A DNA stretch of 64,000 bases. It comes from Qaidamihabitans albus (GTDB taxonomy: Bacteria > Actinomycetota > Actinomycetes > Mycobacteriales > Pseudonocardiaceae). Shown piece after piece: positions 17,367-25,046 of this stretch. A program made the position numbers and the translations under genes. Under the pieces are notes generated by a model. The model did not search any database and had not been told where the DNA came from. It saw only the letters and a list, made by a program, of their open reading frames with translations. The DNA is taken from contig NZ_JAEHOB010000004.1 of NCBI RefSeq assembly GCF_016464705.1, positions 62,001 through 126,000 on the forward strand. The letters run 5' to 3'. The stretch's first letter is position 1. The number at the start of each line of letters is the position of its first letter.

Positions 17367-18017
17367 TCAGTGGATCAATCCACCGCGGTAGGCGAGCAGC
17401 GCCGCCTGGACCCGGTTCGCGGCGCCGATCTTGGACAGCACCGCCGAGACGTAGCCCTTGACTGTGGCCTCGGACAGGTGCAGGCGGCCGCCGATCTCGG
17501 CGTTGGAAAGGCCCTGGCCGATCAAACCCACCACCTCGCGCTCCCGGTCCGACAGCGAGGAGAGCATCTTACGTGCGGGCGCGGCGGCACGCTGCTCGTC
17601 GCGGTGCGCGTGCACCATGCGGGCGGCCACGCCGGGGTCGAGCACGGCCCCGCCGCGCGCGAGGTCGCGGATCGCGCGGACCAGCGCGGTGGGGTCGATG
17701 TCCTTCAGCAGGAAGCCGTTGGCGCCGAACCGCAGCGCGAGGCTCACGTACTCGTCGATGTCGAAGGTGGTCAGCATGGCGACGATCGGTGGTTCGGGCA
17801 GGGCCTGGATGGCCCGCAGCGCGCGGATCCCGTCGTCCGCGGCGCGCATCCTGATGTCGAGCAGTGCGACGTCGGGGTGGAAGCGTCTCGCCGCCTCCAC
17901 TGCCGATCTGCCGTCGCTGGCTTCGCCGACGACCTCGATATCCGGCGCGCTGGACATCATCGCGCGCAGGCCCGAACGGACCATTTCCTCATCATCGGCG
18001 AACATCACCTTGATCAA
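17367..18017 (-). CDS. NarL/FixJ-family response regulator, no adjacent kinase
   Basis: A 216-residue protein. The receiver has FADDEE and phospho-acceptor D54 (ALLDIRM), and the LuxR-type HTH (LSDREREVVGLIGQGLSNAEIG, ATVKGYVSAVLSKIG) is C-terminal. The TTG at 18017 is chosen because GGAGG stands five bases upstream and the protein then begins IKVMFADDE; a GTG at 18050 is also in frame. There is no histidine kinase next to it, so its partner is elsewhere or it is regulated another way. A good sigma-70-type promoter lies upstream. Confidence 0.88.
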   Translation of the reverse strand: MIKVMFADDEEMVRSGLRAMMSSAPDIEVVGEASDGRSAVEAARRFHPDVALLDIRMRAADDGIRALRAIQALPEPPIVAMLTTFDIDEYVSLALRFGANGFLLKDIDPTALVRAIRDLARGGAVLDPGVAARMVHAHRDEQRAAAPARKMLSSLSDREREVVGLIGQGLSNAEIGGRLHLSEATVKGYVSAVLSKIGAANRVQAALLAYRGGLIH

Positions 18018-18088
18018 CGAAGCCTCCGGCAGCCGGTGCAGCGGGATCACCGCTCCACTCCAGGTTGTTACCCATCGGTAGTGGGGGT

Positions 18089-18117
18089 ATTACAGTGAGC
18101 AATCCGCCCGGAGTCAA
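18089..18117 (-). promoter_or_regulatory. Sigma-70-type promoter of the NarL-type regulator
   Basis: TTGACT (18117-18112), a 17-base spacer and TGTAAT (18094-18089) on the minus strand, about 72 bases before the TTG start. Confidence 0.6.
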
Positions 18118-18171
18118 GGTCGGTATCACCCAGGCACGAGCCACCAGCTATGGTGTCACCCAGTACCATCT

Positions 18172-18244
18172 GCCCTCGTAGCTCAGGGGATAGAGCACCG
18201 CTCTCCTAAAGCGGGTGTCGCAGGTTCGAATCCTGCCGGGGGCG
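18172..18244 (+). tRNA. tRNA-Arg (anticodon CCU)
   Basis: A cloverleaf of 73 bases without an encoded CCA. The acceptor stem is GCCCTCG with CGGGGGC, the D arm is GCTC/GAGC, the anticodon stem is CCGCT/AGCGG with loop CTCCTAA (anticodon CCT at 18205-18207), and the T arm is GCAGG-TTCGAAT-CCTGC. A TATGGT -10 box lies at 18149-18154. It is the probable attachment site for the element whose integrase remnant follows. Confidence 0.95.
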
Positions 18245-18249
18245 CAAAC

Positions 18250-18274
18250 CCCCTGGTCAGGGCTTGACCAGGGG
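18250..18274 (+). terminator. Hairpin after tRNA-Arg
   Basis: Ten-base arms CCCCTGGTCA and TGACCAGGGG around a five-base loop, starting six bases after the tRNA 3' end. It probably terminates the tRNA transcript and, from the other side, the integrase remnant. Confidence 0.65.
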
Positions 18275-18297
18275 ATCTACGACGAACCTCTCCACGT

Positions 18298-18840
18298 TTA
18301 ACCCTCACTTTTCAGCGGCTGGATCGTCGGCCGCTCGCCCAGCGCCGGACCCGCGTCCTCCCCCACTACGCCGCGTTCCATGTAGTCCTCCTGCGTCGTG
18401 CTGATGCGCTCGTGACCGAGGTAGTCGGCGATCTCGCGAGCGGTCAGCCCGGCGTCGTCGAGCATCCCGGCCACGTAATGCCGGAAGTCGTGCGGATGCA
18501 GACCCGCGAACTCCGTGCCATTCACGACCTGCCGGAAGCGGCCGCGTGTGTTGTCGAGGTCTCGGAGCGTGCCACTCGCCGAGGGAAAGACCCACCGCGA
18601 CTCCGACTTGGCGTGCCGCCGCTTGAGGATGTCCATCACCCACGCAGGCGGCCGGATGGTGCGCATGCCCGCCCGGCTCTTGGTGTGATCCTGCACGAAC
18701 AGGCCCTGGCCAGTGACCCGGATGACGGTCCCATGAAACCGGATGGTTCCCGCGTCGAAGTCGACCGCCTGCCAGTCGAGCGCGAGCAGTTCACCGATCC
18801 GGCAACCAAGGCGGCGCCTGCGGCGCCGCTGATCCGGCCC
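18298..18840 (-). pseudogene. Truncated tyrosine site-specific recombinase (integrase remnant)
   Basis: About 180 codons of the catalytic domain remain in frame. Visible are the first catalytic Arg region (GCRIGELLALDWQ, read upstream of the GTG at 18696), HPHDFRHY with the His-x-x-Arg pair, LGHERISTT, and the nucleophile Tyr in EDYM. The frame is open only back to a stop at 18841-18843, and the residues just after it do not look like an integrase, so the arm- and core-binding domains are lost. Its position 54 bases from the tRNA-Arg 3' end is typical of integrases of actinomycete integrative elements. It could be expressed as a catalytic fragment but should not recombine alone. Confidence 0.8.
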
Positions 18841-18841
18841 T

Positions 18842-19169
18842 CATCCACTCGAACCGCCAAGCGCGGGCGTGCGGCTGCCGCCGGTCCCGCGCAGCGGTTC
18901 GAGGAAGGCCGGGCAGCGCCACAGGCACCGCAGAAGGGAAGAGATGTCCTCGCCGGACGGGCAGGTCTCCGGGATGGCGGGGGAGTGCGAATCTTGCGTC
19001 CGTGGTGGTCCTGTTCGCGTTTCCTAGGCTGCCAATTCCTCGACGATATCGTTGCGCTTAGACCAGGCAGGGCGAGGACCCGGAAACCCGTCGCGCCTGC
19101 TCGCTTCGCCCGGTACGGTCTCGAGCCGTTCCGACTGCGGAGAGCCCACGCTGAAAGTAGGTTTCGTTA
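18842..19169. other. 328-bp stretch without a gene
   Basis: It lies between the integrase remnant and the VOC gene. No coding pattern is visible on either strand. It is probably what is left of deleted element DNA. Confidence 0.5.
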
Positions 19170-19559
19170 ATGGCATGTCGTATCAGTGAGCTCGTGCTTG
19201 ATTGCCGCGACCCCGAGATGCTGGCGCGGTTCTGGTGCGAGGTCCTGGACTTCGTGGAGCTCGGTCGCGAAGAGGGCCAGGAGGGTTACGCCATCGAGAT
19301 CGGACCGCGCGAAGGGTTCGGCGGGCCGCAGCCGACGATCATCCTCAGAAGCGGGGACGAGCCGGAGCAGGGGAAGCCCCGGCTGCACATCGACGTCAAC
19401 CCCACCGACCGCGATCAGGACGCCGAACTCAAACGCCTCCTGAAGCTCGGGGCCCGTCCGGCCGACATCGGCCAGACCGGCAAGGAGCAATGGAACGTCC
19501 TCGCCGACCCCGAAGGCAACGCGTTCTGCCTGCTCAAGGCCCGCCTCAACCCACTCTGA
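19170..19559 (+). CDS. VOC-superfamily (glyoxalase/bleomycin-resistance-like) protein
   Basis: A 129-residue protein with the paired beta-alpha-beta-beta-beta fold of the VOC superfamily: ISELVLDCRDPEMLARFWCEVLDF at the N-terminus, LHIDVN at the second module, and the C-terminal DPEGNAFCLL. This subgroup is common and uncharacterised in actinomycetes; metal-dependent enzyme or ligand-binding roles are possible. It stands alone, in plus orientation, among decayed genes. Confidence 0.85.
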   Translation: MACRISELVLDCRDPEMLARFWCEVLDFVELGREEGQEGYAIEIGPREGFGGPQPTIILRSGDEPEQGKPRLHIDVNPTDRDQDAELKRLLKLGARPADIGQTGKEQWNVLADPEGNAFCLLKARLNPL

Positions 19560-19713
19560 CGGCTCTGTGCCCCCGGTCTAGCTAGGCCTGTGCCAAGACG
19601 ACGTTGGGGCGATCGCTGCCGCCTACTGTGGACAACGGTCACCGCGGGGCGATCCGCGCTGACCACAGCAGTTGCCCCGAGCAAACCGCGGGTCACTCCA
19701 TGCGCGAGAAGCA

Positions 19714-20249
19714 CTAAGCCGCAGCACCAGCGGGGCGGGTGAACGCCTCTCGATCGACACGAACGCGGCCATCAGCACGCCTGCCGCGACAAACCAGGCC
19801 AATGTGGAGACGGATGAGACCGCTCGCGACGACGCCCACCGTTCCGGCCGCTCCGCCGACGGCTGCGAAGATACCGAAGGCCCGGTTGCGTTCCCGCCCC
19901 TCGTGGAACGTGGCGGCCACCAACGACAGTGCGGCCGGCGCGGTGAGTGCCCCGCCCAGCCCCTGAAGGCCGCGCGCGGTGATCAGCACGCCGCCGTGCT
20001 GCGCCAGGCCCGCCACGAGCGAAGCGGTGGTGAACAGGCTGAGGCCGGCGAGAAAGATGCGGCGTCGTCCCAGCAGGTCGCTCATCCGGCCGCCGACGAG
20101 GAGGAATCCGCCGATGACCAGGCCGTAGGCAACGATCACCCATTGCACGGTCCCACCATTGCCTGGGCCGCCGCGCATGCCAGGCCAAGGACGAGCCCTT
20201 GGCGAGTATGCGCCGCCTTCCGGCGCGCGACGGTGTTCACGAAGTTCAT
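19714..20249 (-). pseudogene. Broken MFS (DHA2-type) efflux transporter
   Basis: Two pieces in different frames. The N-terminus (ATG at 20249, MNFVNTVARRKAAHTRQ and the first part of helix 1) ends by frameshift near 20178. The second frame reads WVIVAYGLVIGGFLLVGGRMSDLLGRRR, the loop 2-3 motif of the DHA2 drug:H+ antiporters, and continues to about helix 6, then stops resembling the family near 19800. About two thirds of a normal 470-500-residue transporter is missing, including roughly 30 codons at the junction. Confidence 0.8.
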
Positions 20250-20278
20250 GGCTGGGCTTCCCTTCGACTCGCGGCGGA

Positions 20279-20773
20279 TCAGCGGTGGTAGCTCGGCATG
20301 GGCTGGCCGACGCCGGTGGTGATCAGCTGCGGCAGGCTCTTGGTGATATAGAAGGTCCAGCCGGCCGAGCACGCTTCGAAGCAGGCGGATTCGGCCGAGG
20401 TGAGGCCCTCATGGGTGAAATGCACCGTCGTGCCCTGGTCCGTGACACCGACGTCGAAGACGACGGTGGTGCCAGCCCACTCGTCGGGGTCGTCGACGAA
20501 GGTGAGCAGGGAGTCCACGCAGTGCCAGACCATCCGGCTGCCGGGCACGACCTCGGTGAGCTGAAACCGGGCGAAACGGATGCCCTTCTTGGCTCGGGCG
20601 GTCTCACCGGCGTATTCGCAGTCGTCGGTGAAGACGAACTCATCGTGCAGGGCGGCCGAATGGCCGATGAGGTTCTCGCTCCACCACCCACGCACGTTGG
20701 TGACGGCCTCGAAGACCTCCTCCGGCGTCCGGTCGACGGTCATGGTGGCGGTCAGGTACTCGGTGTTCGACAT
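20279..20773 (-). CDS. SRPBCC/AHSA1-like domain protein, likely ECF42 target
   Basis: A 164-residue START-like protein of the SRPBCC superfamily (MTVDRTPEEVFEAVTNVRGWW at the N-terminus, VVFDVGVTDQGTTVHFTHEGL, and a C-terminal long helix). Such proteins bind small hydrophobic ligands; no catalytic residues can be assigned. It lies downstream of a promoter of ECF type at 20812-20838, and the gene for an ECF42-type sigma factor follows upstream in the same orientation, so sigma control is likely. Confidence 0.85.
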   Translation of the reverse strand: MSNTEYLTATMTVDRTPEEVFEAVTNVRGWWSENLIGHSAALHDEFVFTDDCEYAGETARAKKGIRFARFQLTEVVPGSRMVWHCVDSLLTFVDDPDEWAGTTVVFDVGVTDQGTTVHFTHEGLTSAESACFEACSAGWTFYITKSLPQLITTGVGQPMPSYHR

Positions 20774-20811
20774 GGGTTCTCACTTCTCTCCGTTGGCGGC
20801 TTTTGCCCACC

Positions 20812-20838
20812 GACGAAGGAGAACGCCCAGGATCGACA
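20812..20838 (-). promoter_or_regulatory. Candidate ECF42-type promoter
   Basis: TGTCGA (20838-20833), 17 bases, CGTC (20815-20812) on the minus strand, 38 bases before the SRPBCC start. I recall TGTCGA and a CG(A/T)C-type -10 as the ECF42 target pattern. Confidence 0.6.
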
Positions 20839-20889
20839 TCGGCACTGAAGAAACCTGAGAAAGATCTACGGCAGACGTGAAGACGCTGG

Positions 20890-22113
20890 TCAGAGGCTAC
20901 AAAGACGTGCCTTCAGGTAACGACGCTCGGCGTCGGTCGGCGCCAGTTCCAGCGCCTCCTCGTAGGCCGTGGCTGCCTCGGCGAGGCGGCCGTCCCTGCG
21001 GAGGAGGTCGGCCCGGGTGGCGGGCAGGAGGTAGTAGCCGTCGAGTCGGCCGGACTCGGCGAGCTCGTCGACAAGCGCGAGCCCCGCGGAGACGCCCTCG
21101 GCCATCGCTATCGCCACGGCGCGATTGAGGTCCACGACGGGAGACGGCGCCAGCCGTGCGAGCTCGGCGTAAAGTGCGGCGATCTGGGGCCAGTCGGTAG
21201 CCTCCGCGTCCGGGGCGGTGGTGTGACAGGCGGCTATCGCAGCCTGCACCTGGTACGGCCCGAAGCGCCGCATGGCCAGCGCTTCGTCGAGTGTCGCGAC
21301 ACCCTCGGCGATCAGCGCGTGATCCCACCGGGACCGGTCCTGGTTCTCCAGGGTGACCAGGACGCCGTCGACGGTGCGACTCGCGCGACGGGCCTCCAGC
21401 AGCAACATCAACGCCAGCAGGCCGCGCACCTCGGGCTCGCCGGGCATCAGCCGGGCGAGCGTCCGTGCGAGGTGAATCCCCTCGGCGGCCAGCGCCCTGC
21501 GCCCGTCCTGCTCGTCGTAGCCCTCGTTGAAGATCAGGTACAGCACCGCGAGGACAGCGGTCAGCCGCCGCGGCAGGAGCTCCGCGGGTGGGACCCGATA
21601 CGGGATCCCTGCCTCGACGATCTTGCGCTTGGCACGCGCCAGGCGTTGCGCCATCGCCGGCTCGGCGGTCAGGAACGCCTTGGCGATCTCACCCGTGCTC
21701 AATCCCGCCAGCGTGCGCAACGTGAGGGCGACGCGGGCCTGGAACGGCAGCGCGGGATGACAGCACGTGAAGATCAGCCGCAGCCGCTCGTCCGGAATCT
21801 CCTCCGACGCGGGCTCGATTGGCACCCGCTCCAGCACAGCGAGCTGCCGCACCTTCGCCGCGCCCTTCGTGTCCCGCCGCAGCTGGTCGATCGCCCGGTG
21901 ACGGGCCGCGGTCGTGAGCCACGCACCCGGACGGGACGGAACGCCGTCGCGCGTCCACGTCGCCAGCGCGGCGGCGAACGCCTCCTGCGCGCAGTCCTCA
22001 GCCAGGTCCCAGTTCCCGGTCAGCCCGATCAGCGTGGCGACCACCTGGCCCCACTCGTCCCGGTACGCCGCGTCGACCGCGGCACGAACCGTCTCCGGCG
22101 CGGTCACTCCCAT
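20890..22113 (-). CDS. ECF42-type RNA polymerase sigma factor with long C-terminal extension
   Basis: A 407-residue protein. Region 2 (WDLAEDCAQEAFAAAL, RHRAIDQLRR) and region 4 (LSTGEIAKAFLTAEPAMAQRLARAKRKI) are followed by a C-terminal extension of more than 200 residues with TPR-like helices (NEGYDEQDGRR, LNRAVAIAMAEG, YLLPATRADLLRR). This layout is that of the ECF42 group, which lacks an anti-sigma factor and uses the extension for control. The start at 22113 is nearly coincident with the stop of the DGPF gene, the known partner of this group, so the two are co-transcribed. Confidence 0.92.
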   Translation of the reverse strand: MGVTAPETVRAAVDAAYRDEWGQVVATLIGLTGNWDLAEDCAQEAFAAALATWTRDGVPSRPGAWLTTAARHRAIDQLRRDTKGAAKVRQLAVLERVPIEPASEEIPDERLRLIFTCCHPALPFQARVALTLRTLAGLSTGEIAKAFLTAEPAMAQRLARAKRKIVEAGIPYRVPPAELLPRRLTAVLAVLYLIFNEGYDEQDGRRALAAEGIHLARTLARLMPGEPEVRGLLALMLLLEARRASRTVDGVLVTLENQDRSRWDHALIAEGVATLDEALAMRRFGPYQVQAAIAACHTTAPDAEATDWPQIAALYAELARLAPSPVVDLNRAVAIAMAEGVSAGLALVDELAESGRLDGYYLLPATRADLLRRDGRLAEAATAYEEALELAPTDAERRYLKARLCSL

Positions 22114-22439
22114 ACGGGGCGGACCTCGATACAACCCCGGCTCGCGTAGGGGTGCAGCGCCGCGAGCGCGAGCGCGTCGTCGAGATCGGCACACTCGACA
22201 ATGTCGATGCCGCCGACGAAGTCCTTCGTCTCCGCGAACGGGCCGTCGGACACCATCGTCTCGCCGTCCCGGACGCGGACTGTCGTCGCGGCCGCCACCG
22301 GCCGCAGCCGCGCGCCGCCGAGGCTGCCTCCCCGCCGGTCCACCTCCGCGTCGTACGCCTGGAACGCCGGGTCCGCCCTTATCTCCTCCATGGACGACGA
22401 CGTCTTCTCGTCGTCACAGATCAGGAACACGTACTTCAT
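22104..22439 (-). CDS. DGPF-domain (YciI-like) protein, ECF42 partner
   Basis: A 111-residue ferredoxin-like alpha/beta protein with the DGPF signature VSDGPFAETKDFVGG in the middle and MKYVFLICDDE at the start. DGPF proteins are the conserved neighbours of ECF42 sigma factors and are often their targets. Their function is unknown. The start at 22439 is chosen because the first strand (KYVFLI) begins there. It overlaps the sigma start by a few bases. Confidence 0.88.
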   Translation of the reverse strand: MKYVFLICDDEKTSSSMEEIRADPAFQAYDAEVDRRGGSLGGARLRPVAAATTVRVRDGETMVSDGPFAETKDFVGGIDIVECADLDDALALAALHPYASRGCIEVRPVWE

Positions 22440-22730
22440 GGGCTCATATGATGCCCGAACCGGCGCAGGCGTCATCGGCACTGCGGGAATCAACCATCAC
22501 CTGCGTCGCAGACGGCGTCGCGCCCAGCCAGCACGCGGAATCACCCTCGCGGCTCCTCAGGGCGGTTGGTGTTATCCGTCGCGTCAAACCTCCGGCGCGG
22601 CCGGTACCGCCTCCGCGGCGACCGCGACCGCGCCCGGCTGCTCGCCCACCGCGCGCTGTTCCTCGCGCTCACCATGCTGCTCATCGGTGCAGCTGTGCGC
22701 GCGTCCACCTGGTCACCACCTGGATCCTGC
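22440..22730. other. 291-bp region without a recognised gene
   Basis: It lies between the DGPF gene start and the MarR gene stop. The region must hold the promoter of the DGPF-sigma unit, but I find no TGTCGA/CGTC pair there. Short frames exist on both strands without a family signature. Confidence 0.5.
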
Positions 22731-23177
22731 CTACTGCCGGCCGGGGTCGAGACGGGCCCAGATGTCGGCGAGCCGACGGAGATCGTCGTCGTCAAGCCGG
22801 TCGAAGACGAGCTCGCGCAGGTCCCTGTACTGCCGGCGCCACGCCTTACGCAGCAGCGCCCGCCCTTCCCTTGTCAACACCGCGTCGAAACTGCGGCCGT
22901 CGACAGGCGACCGGCGCCGTTCGATGAGCCCGCGTCGTTCCAGGCGGTCGGCGAGGCGGGTGAAGCCGCCGGTGGACATCAGGCGCCGCTCGGCGAGTTC
23001 CGACATCCTCATGCCCTTCGGCCCGGCCTCACCGAGAAGAGCCATGACGCTGTACTCGGCCATGCTCACGTTCAGCGGAGCGAGCCCCGCCTCCAGCGAA
23101 CGCCACAGCCTGTCGTGAGTGACCAGGAACCCCCTCCATGCCTCGTCCTCCAGGTCCCGCAGCTTTTCGGTCGCCAT
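22731..23177 (-). CDS. MarR-family transcriptional regulator
   Basis: A 148-residue winged-helix regulator (MSELAERRLMSTGGFTRLADRLERRGLIERRRSPVDGRSFDAVLT). The ATG lies six bases after a TACACT -10 box, so a leaderless message is likely. It is divergent from the flavin-dependent monooxygenase at 23293; a perfect 18-bp palindrome lies between them and is the probable operator. MarR proteins usually lose DNA binding on meeting a phenolic or oxidising ligand. Confidence 0.92.
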   Translation of the reverse strand: MATEKLRDLEDEAWRGFLVTHDRLWRSLEAGLAPLNVSMAEYSVMALLGEAGPKGMRMSELAERRLMSTGGFTRLADRLERRGLIERRRSPVDGRSFDAVLTREGRALLRKAWRRQYRDLRELVFDRLDDDDLRRLADIWARLDPGRQ

Positions 23178-23183
23178 GACAGC

Positions 23184-23189
23184 AGTGTA
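23184..23189 (-). promoter_or_regulatory. Leaderless -10 box of the marR gene
   Basis: TACACT on the minus strand, six bases before the ATG at 23177. Confidence 0.55.
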
Positions 23190-23218
23190 TCCCGGCCACC
23201 TCGAAGTATGCCGGGGAA

Positions 23219-23236
23219 TATCTGCCTGTGCAGATA
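23219..23236. promoter_or_regulatory. MarR operator palindrome
   Basis: TATCTGC, four bases, GCAGATA: perfect seven-base arms, located between marR and the divergent LLM-class gene. Confidence 0.7.
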
Positions 23237-23292
23237 ACTTGATAGGGGGCGTAGGCGCTCGCCTGGCGCCGACGACAGGAAGGGATACCGAG

Positions 23293-24354
23293 ATGGCTTT
23301 CGAGATTGGGATCATGACCTTCGGCGAGGTGACGGAGGACCCCACCACCGGGCGACCGCCGTCACCGCGGCAGCGCGTGCGCGAGACGATCGAGCAGGCG
23401 AAGATCGCCGACGAGGCGGGCCTCGACGTGTTCGGCGTCGGTGAACACCACCGTTCCGATTTCGTCGGTTCGGCGCCGGCGATCCTGCTGGCCGCCGCGG
23501 CCGAGGCGACCGAGCGCATCCGCCTGACGAGTTCGGTCACCGTACTCGGCTCCGAGGATCCGGTGCGCGTCTGGGAGCAGTTCGCGACGATCGATCTGCT
23601 CTCGTCCGGCCGGGCCGAGATAATCGCGGGCCGCGGCTCCTACACCGAGTCCTTCCCGTTGTTCGGCTACGACCTGCAGGACTACGCCGACCTCTTCCGG
23701 GAGAAGCTCGATCTGCTGCTCAGAATCCGCGAACAGAACCCGCTCACCTGGTCAGGACGCTTCCGTGCTCCGCTGGTCGACGCCGACATCGCGCCGCGCG
23801 CCGACGGTGACACCATTCCCATCTGGGTGGGGGTCGGCGGATCGGCGGCGTCCGCGATCAGCACCGGGCGCCTCGGCCTGCCGATGGCGATGGCCCTCCT
23901 GCTGGGGCCGTTGACCTTCCACGAGCAGACCATCGAGCTTTACCGCGCAGCCGCCCAGAAGGCGGGGCACGAGGCGGACGCCCTGCCGGTCAGCATCAAC
24001 ACGCACGGATACGTGGGCCGTACCAGCCGGCAGGCGAGGGACGTGATGTATCCGTACTTCGCGAAGGGCATGGCGGAGAACAACCACCAGCGGGGCCGGG
24101 GGCTCCGTCTTCCGCGGGCAGCCTTCGACGCACAGGCGTCGCCCGGATCCGGGCTCCTGGTGGGCAGCTCGCAGGAGATCATCGACAAGCTGCTCGCCTA
24201 CCACGAGCTGTACGGCATCAACCGGGCCATCATCCAGACGGGTTTCGGCGGGATGCCGCAGAAGGAGCACCTGGAGGCGATCGAACGGCTCGGAACCGAG
24301 GTGGCACCCGTCGTTCGCCTCGAGGTCGCCGCACGTCAGAGGGAGGCAGCATGA
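23293..24354 (+). CDS. LLM-class flavin-dependent oxidoreductase (luciferase-like)
   Basis: A 353-residue TIM-barrel flavoprotein of the bacterial luciferase family (FEIGIMTFGEVTEDP at the start, FGVGEHHRSDFVGSAP, RIRLTSSVTVLGSEDPVRVWEQF, GRGSYTESFPLFGYD). Members use reduced FMN and oxygen to oxidise aldehydes, alkanes or aromatic compounds. AGGAAGGG precedes the ATG at 23293. The next gene is an FMN reductase overlapping by four bases, which would supply reduced flavin. Probably repressed by the divergent MarR. Confidence 0.9.
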   Translation: MAFEIGIMTFGEVTEDPTTGRPPSPRQRVRETIEQAKIADEAGLDVFGVGEHHRSDFVGSAPAILLAAAAEATERIRLTSSVTVLGSEDPVRVWEQFATIDLLSSGRAEIIAGRGSYTESFPLFGYDLQDYADLFREKLDLLLRIREQNPLTWSGRFRAPLVDADIAPRADGDTIPIWVGVGGSAASAISTGRLGLPMAMALLLGPLTFHEQTIELYRAAAQKAGHEADALPVSINTHGYVGRTSRQARDVMYPYFAKGMAENNHQRGRGLRLPRAAFDAQASPGSGLLVGSSQEIIDKLLAYHELYGINRAIIQTGFGGMPQKEHLEAIERLGTEVAPVVRLEVAARQREAA

Positions 24355-25046
24355 CCGGCGCTCCGACCGTCATCGATGCGGAACGAGGTGCACACACGGC
24401 CGGCGCCGCACTGCGCGTGGTCGTGGTCAACGGCAGCCCGAGCCAAAAGTCCAAGACCATGGGCCTCGTGGAGGTCGTCCTCGACGCCTTGAGAACGATG
24501 CTCCCCGTCGAAGCTTCGCAGGTCGACGTGTACCGCTTGGGCCAAGGCTTCACCGGAGCCACCGAACGCGACGACGTCACGCCTGAGATCGAGGGCATGC
24601 TCCGGCTCGCCGAGAACGCCGACCTGCTGATCGCTGCGACGCCGGTGTACCGGGGTTCCTACCCCGGTATGTTCAAGCACTTCTTCGATCTCATCGACCA
24701 GTATGCACTCGCCAACAAGCTCGTCCTCCTGGCTGCGACGGGCGGAGGGGACCACCATGCGCTCGTCCTGGAACATGCCCTGCGACCGCTCTTCGCCTTC
24801 TTCCAGGCGTTGACCGTGCCTGTGGCGATCTTCGCGTCCGCGGGGGACTTCGACGGCGTCACGTTGCTCAACCCCCGCGTCCACGGGCGCATCGAGATGG
24901 CCCTCGCCGACGTGACGGACCTGCTCAAGGCCCGCGCGACCGGTGCGCAGGCACCCGCGGACGCAGGTACTGGAGACGGGACCTCCCCTTCCTCCGATCA
25001 CAAGAGCAGAGGGCCTGCGGCGAGAAAACAATACGACGCCGCGTAG
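24351..25046 (+). CDS. NAD(P)H-dependent FMN reductase
   Basis: A 231-residue flavodoxin-fold protein of the MsuE/SsuE type: VVVVNGSPSQKSKTMGLVE at the N-terminus (phosphate-binding loop), ATPVYRGSYPGMFKHFFDLI in the middle. It would deliver reduced FMN to the monooxygenase encoded just upstream (ATGA overlap). The C-terminal 35 residues are hydrophilic and extend past the usual family end; their codons overlap the 3' end of the convergent UbiA gene by 49 bases. Confidence 0.9.
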   Translation: MTGAPTVIDAERGAHTAGAALRVVVVNGSPSQKSKTMGLVEVVLDALRTMLPVEASQVDVYRLGQGFTGATERDDVTPEIEGMLRLAENADLLIAATPVYRGSYPGMFKHFFDLIDQYALANKLVLLAATGGGDHHALVLEHALRPLFAFFQALTVPVAIFASAGDFDGVTLLNPRVHGRIEMALADVTDLLKARATGAQAPADAGTGDGTSPSSDHKSRGPAARKQYDAA

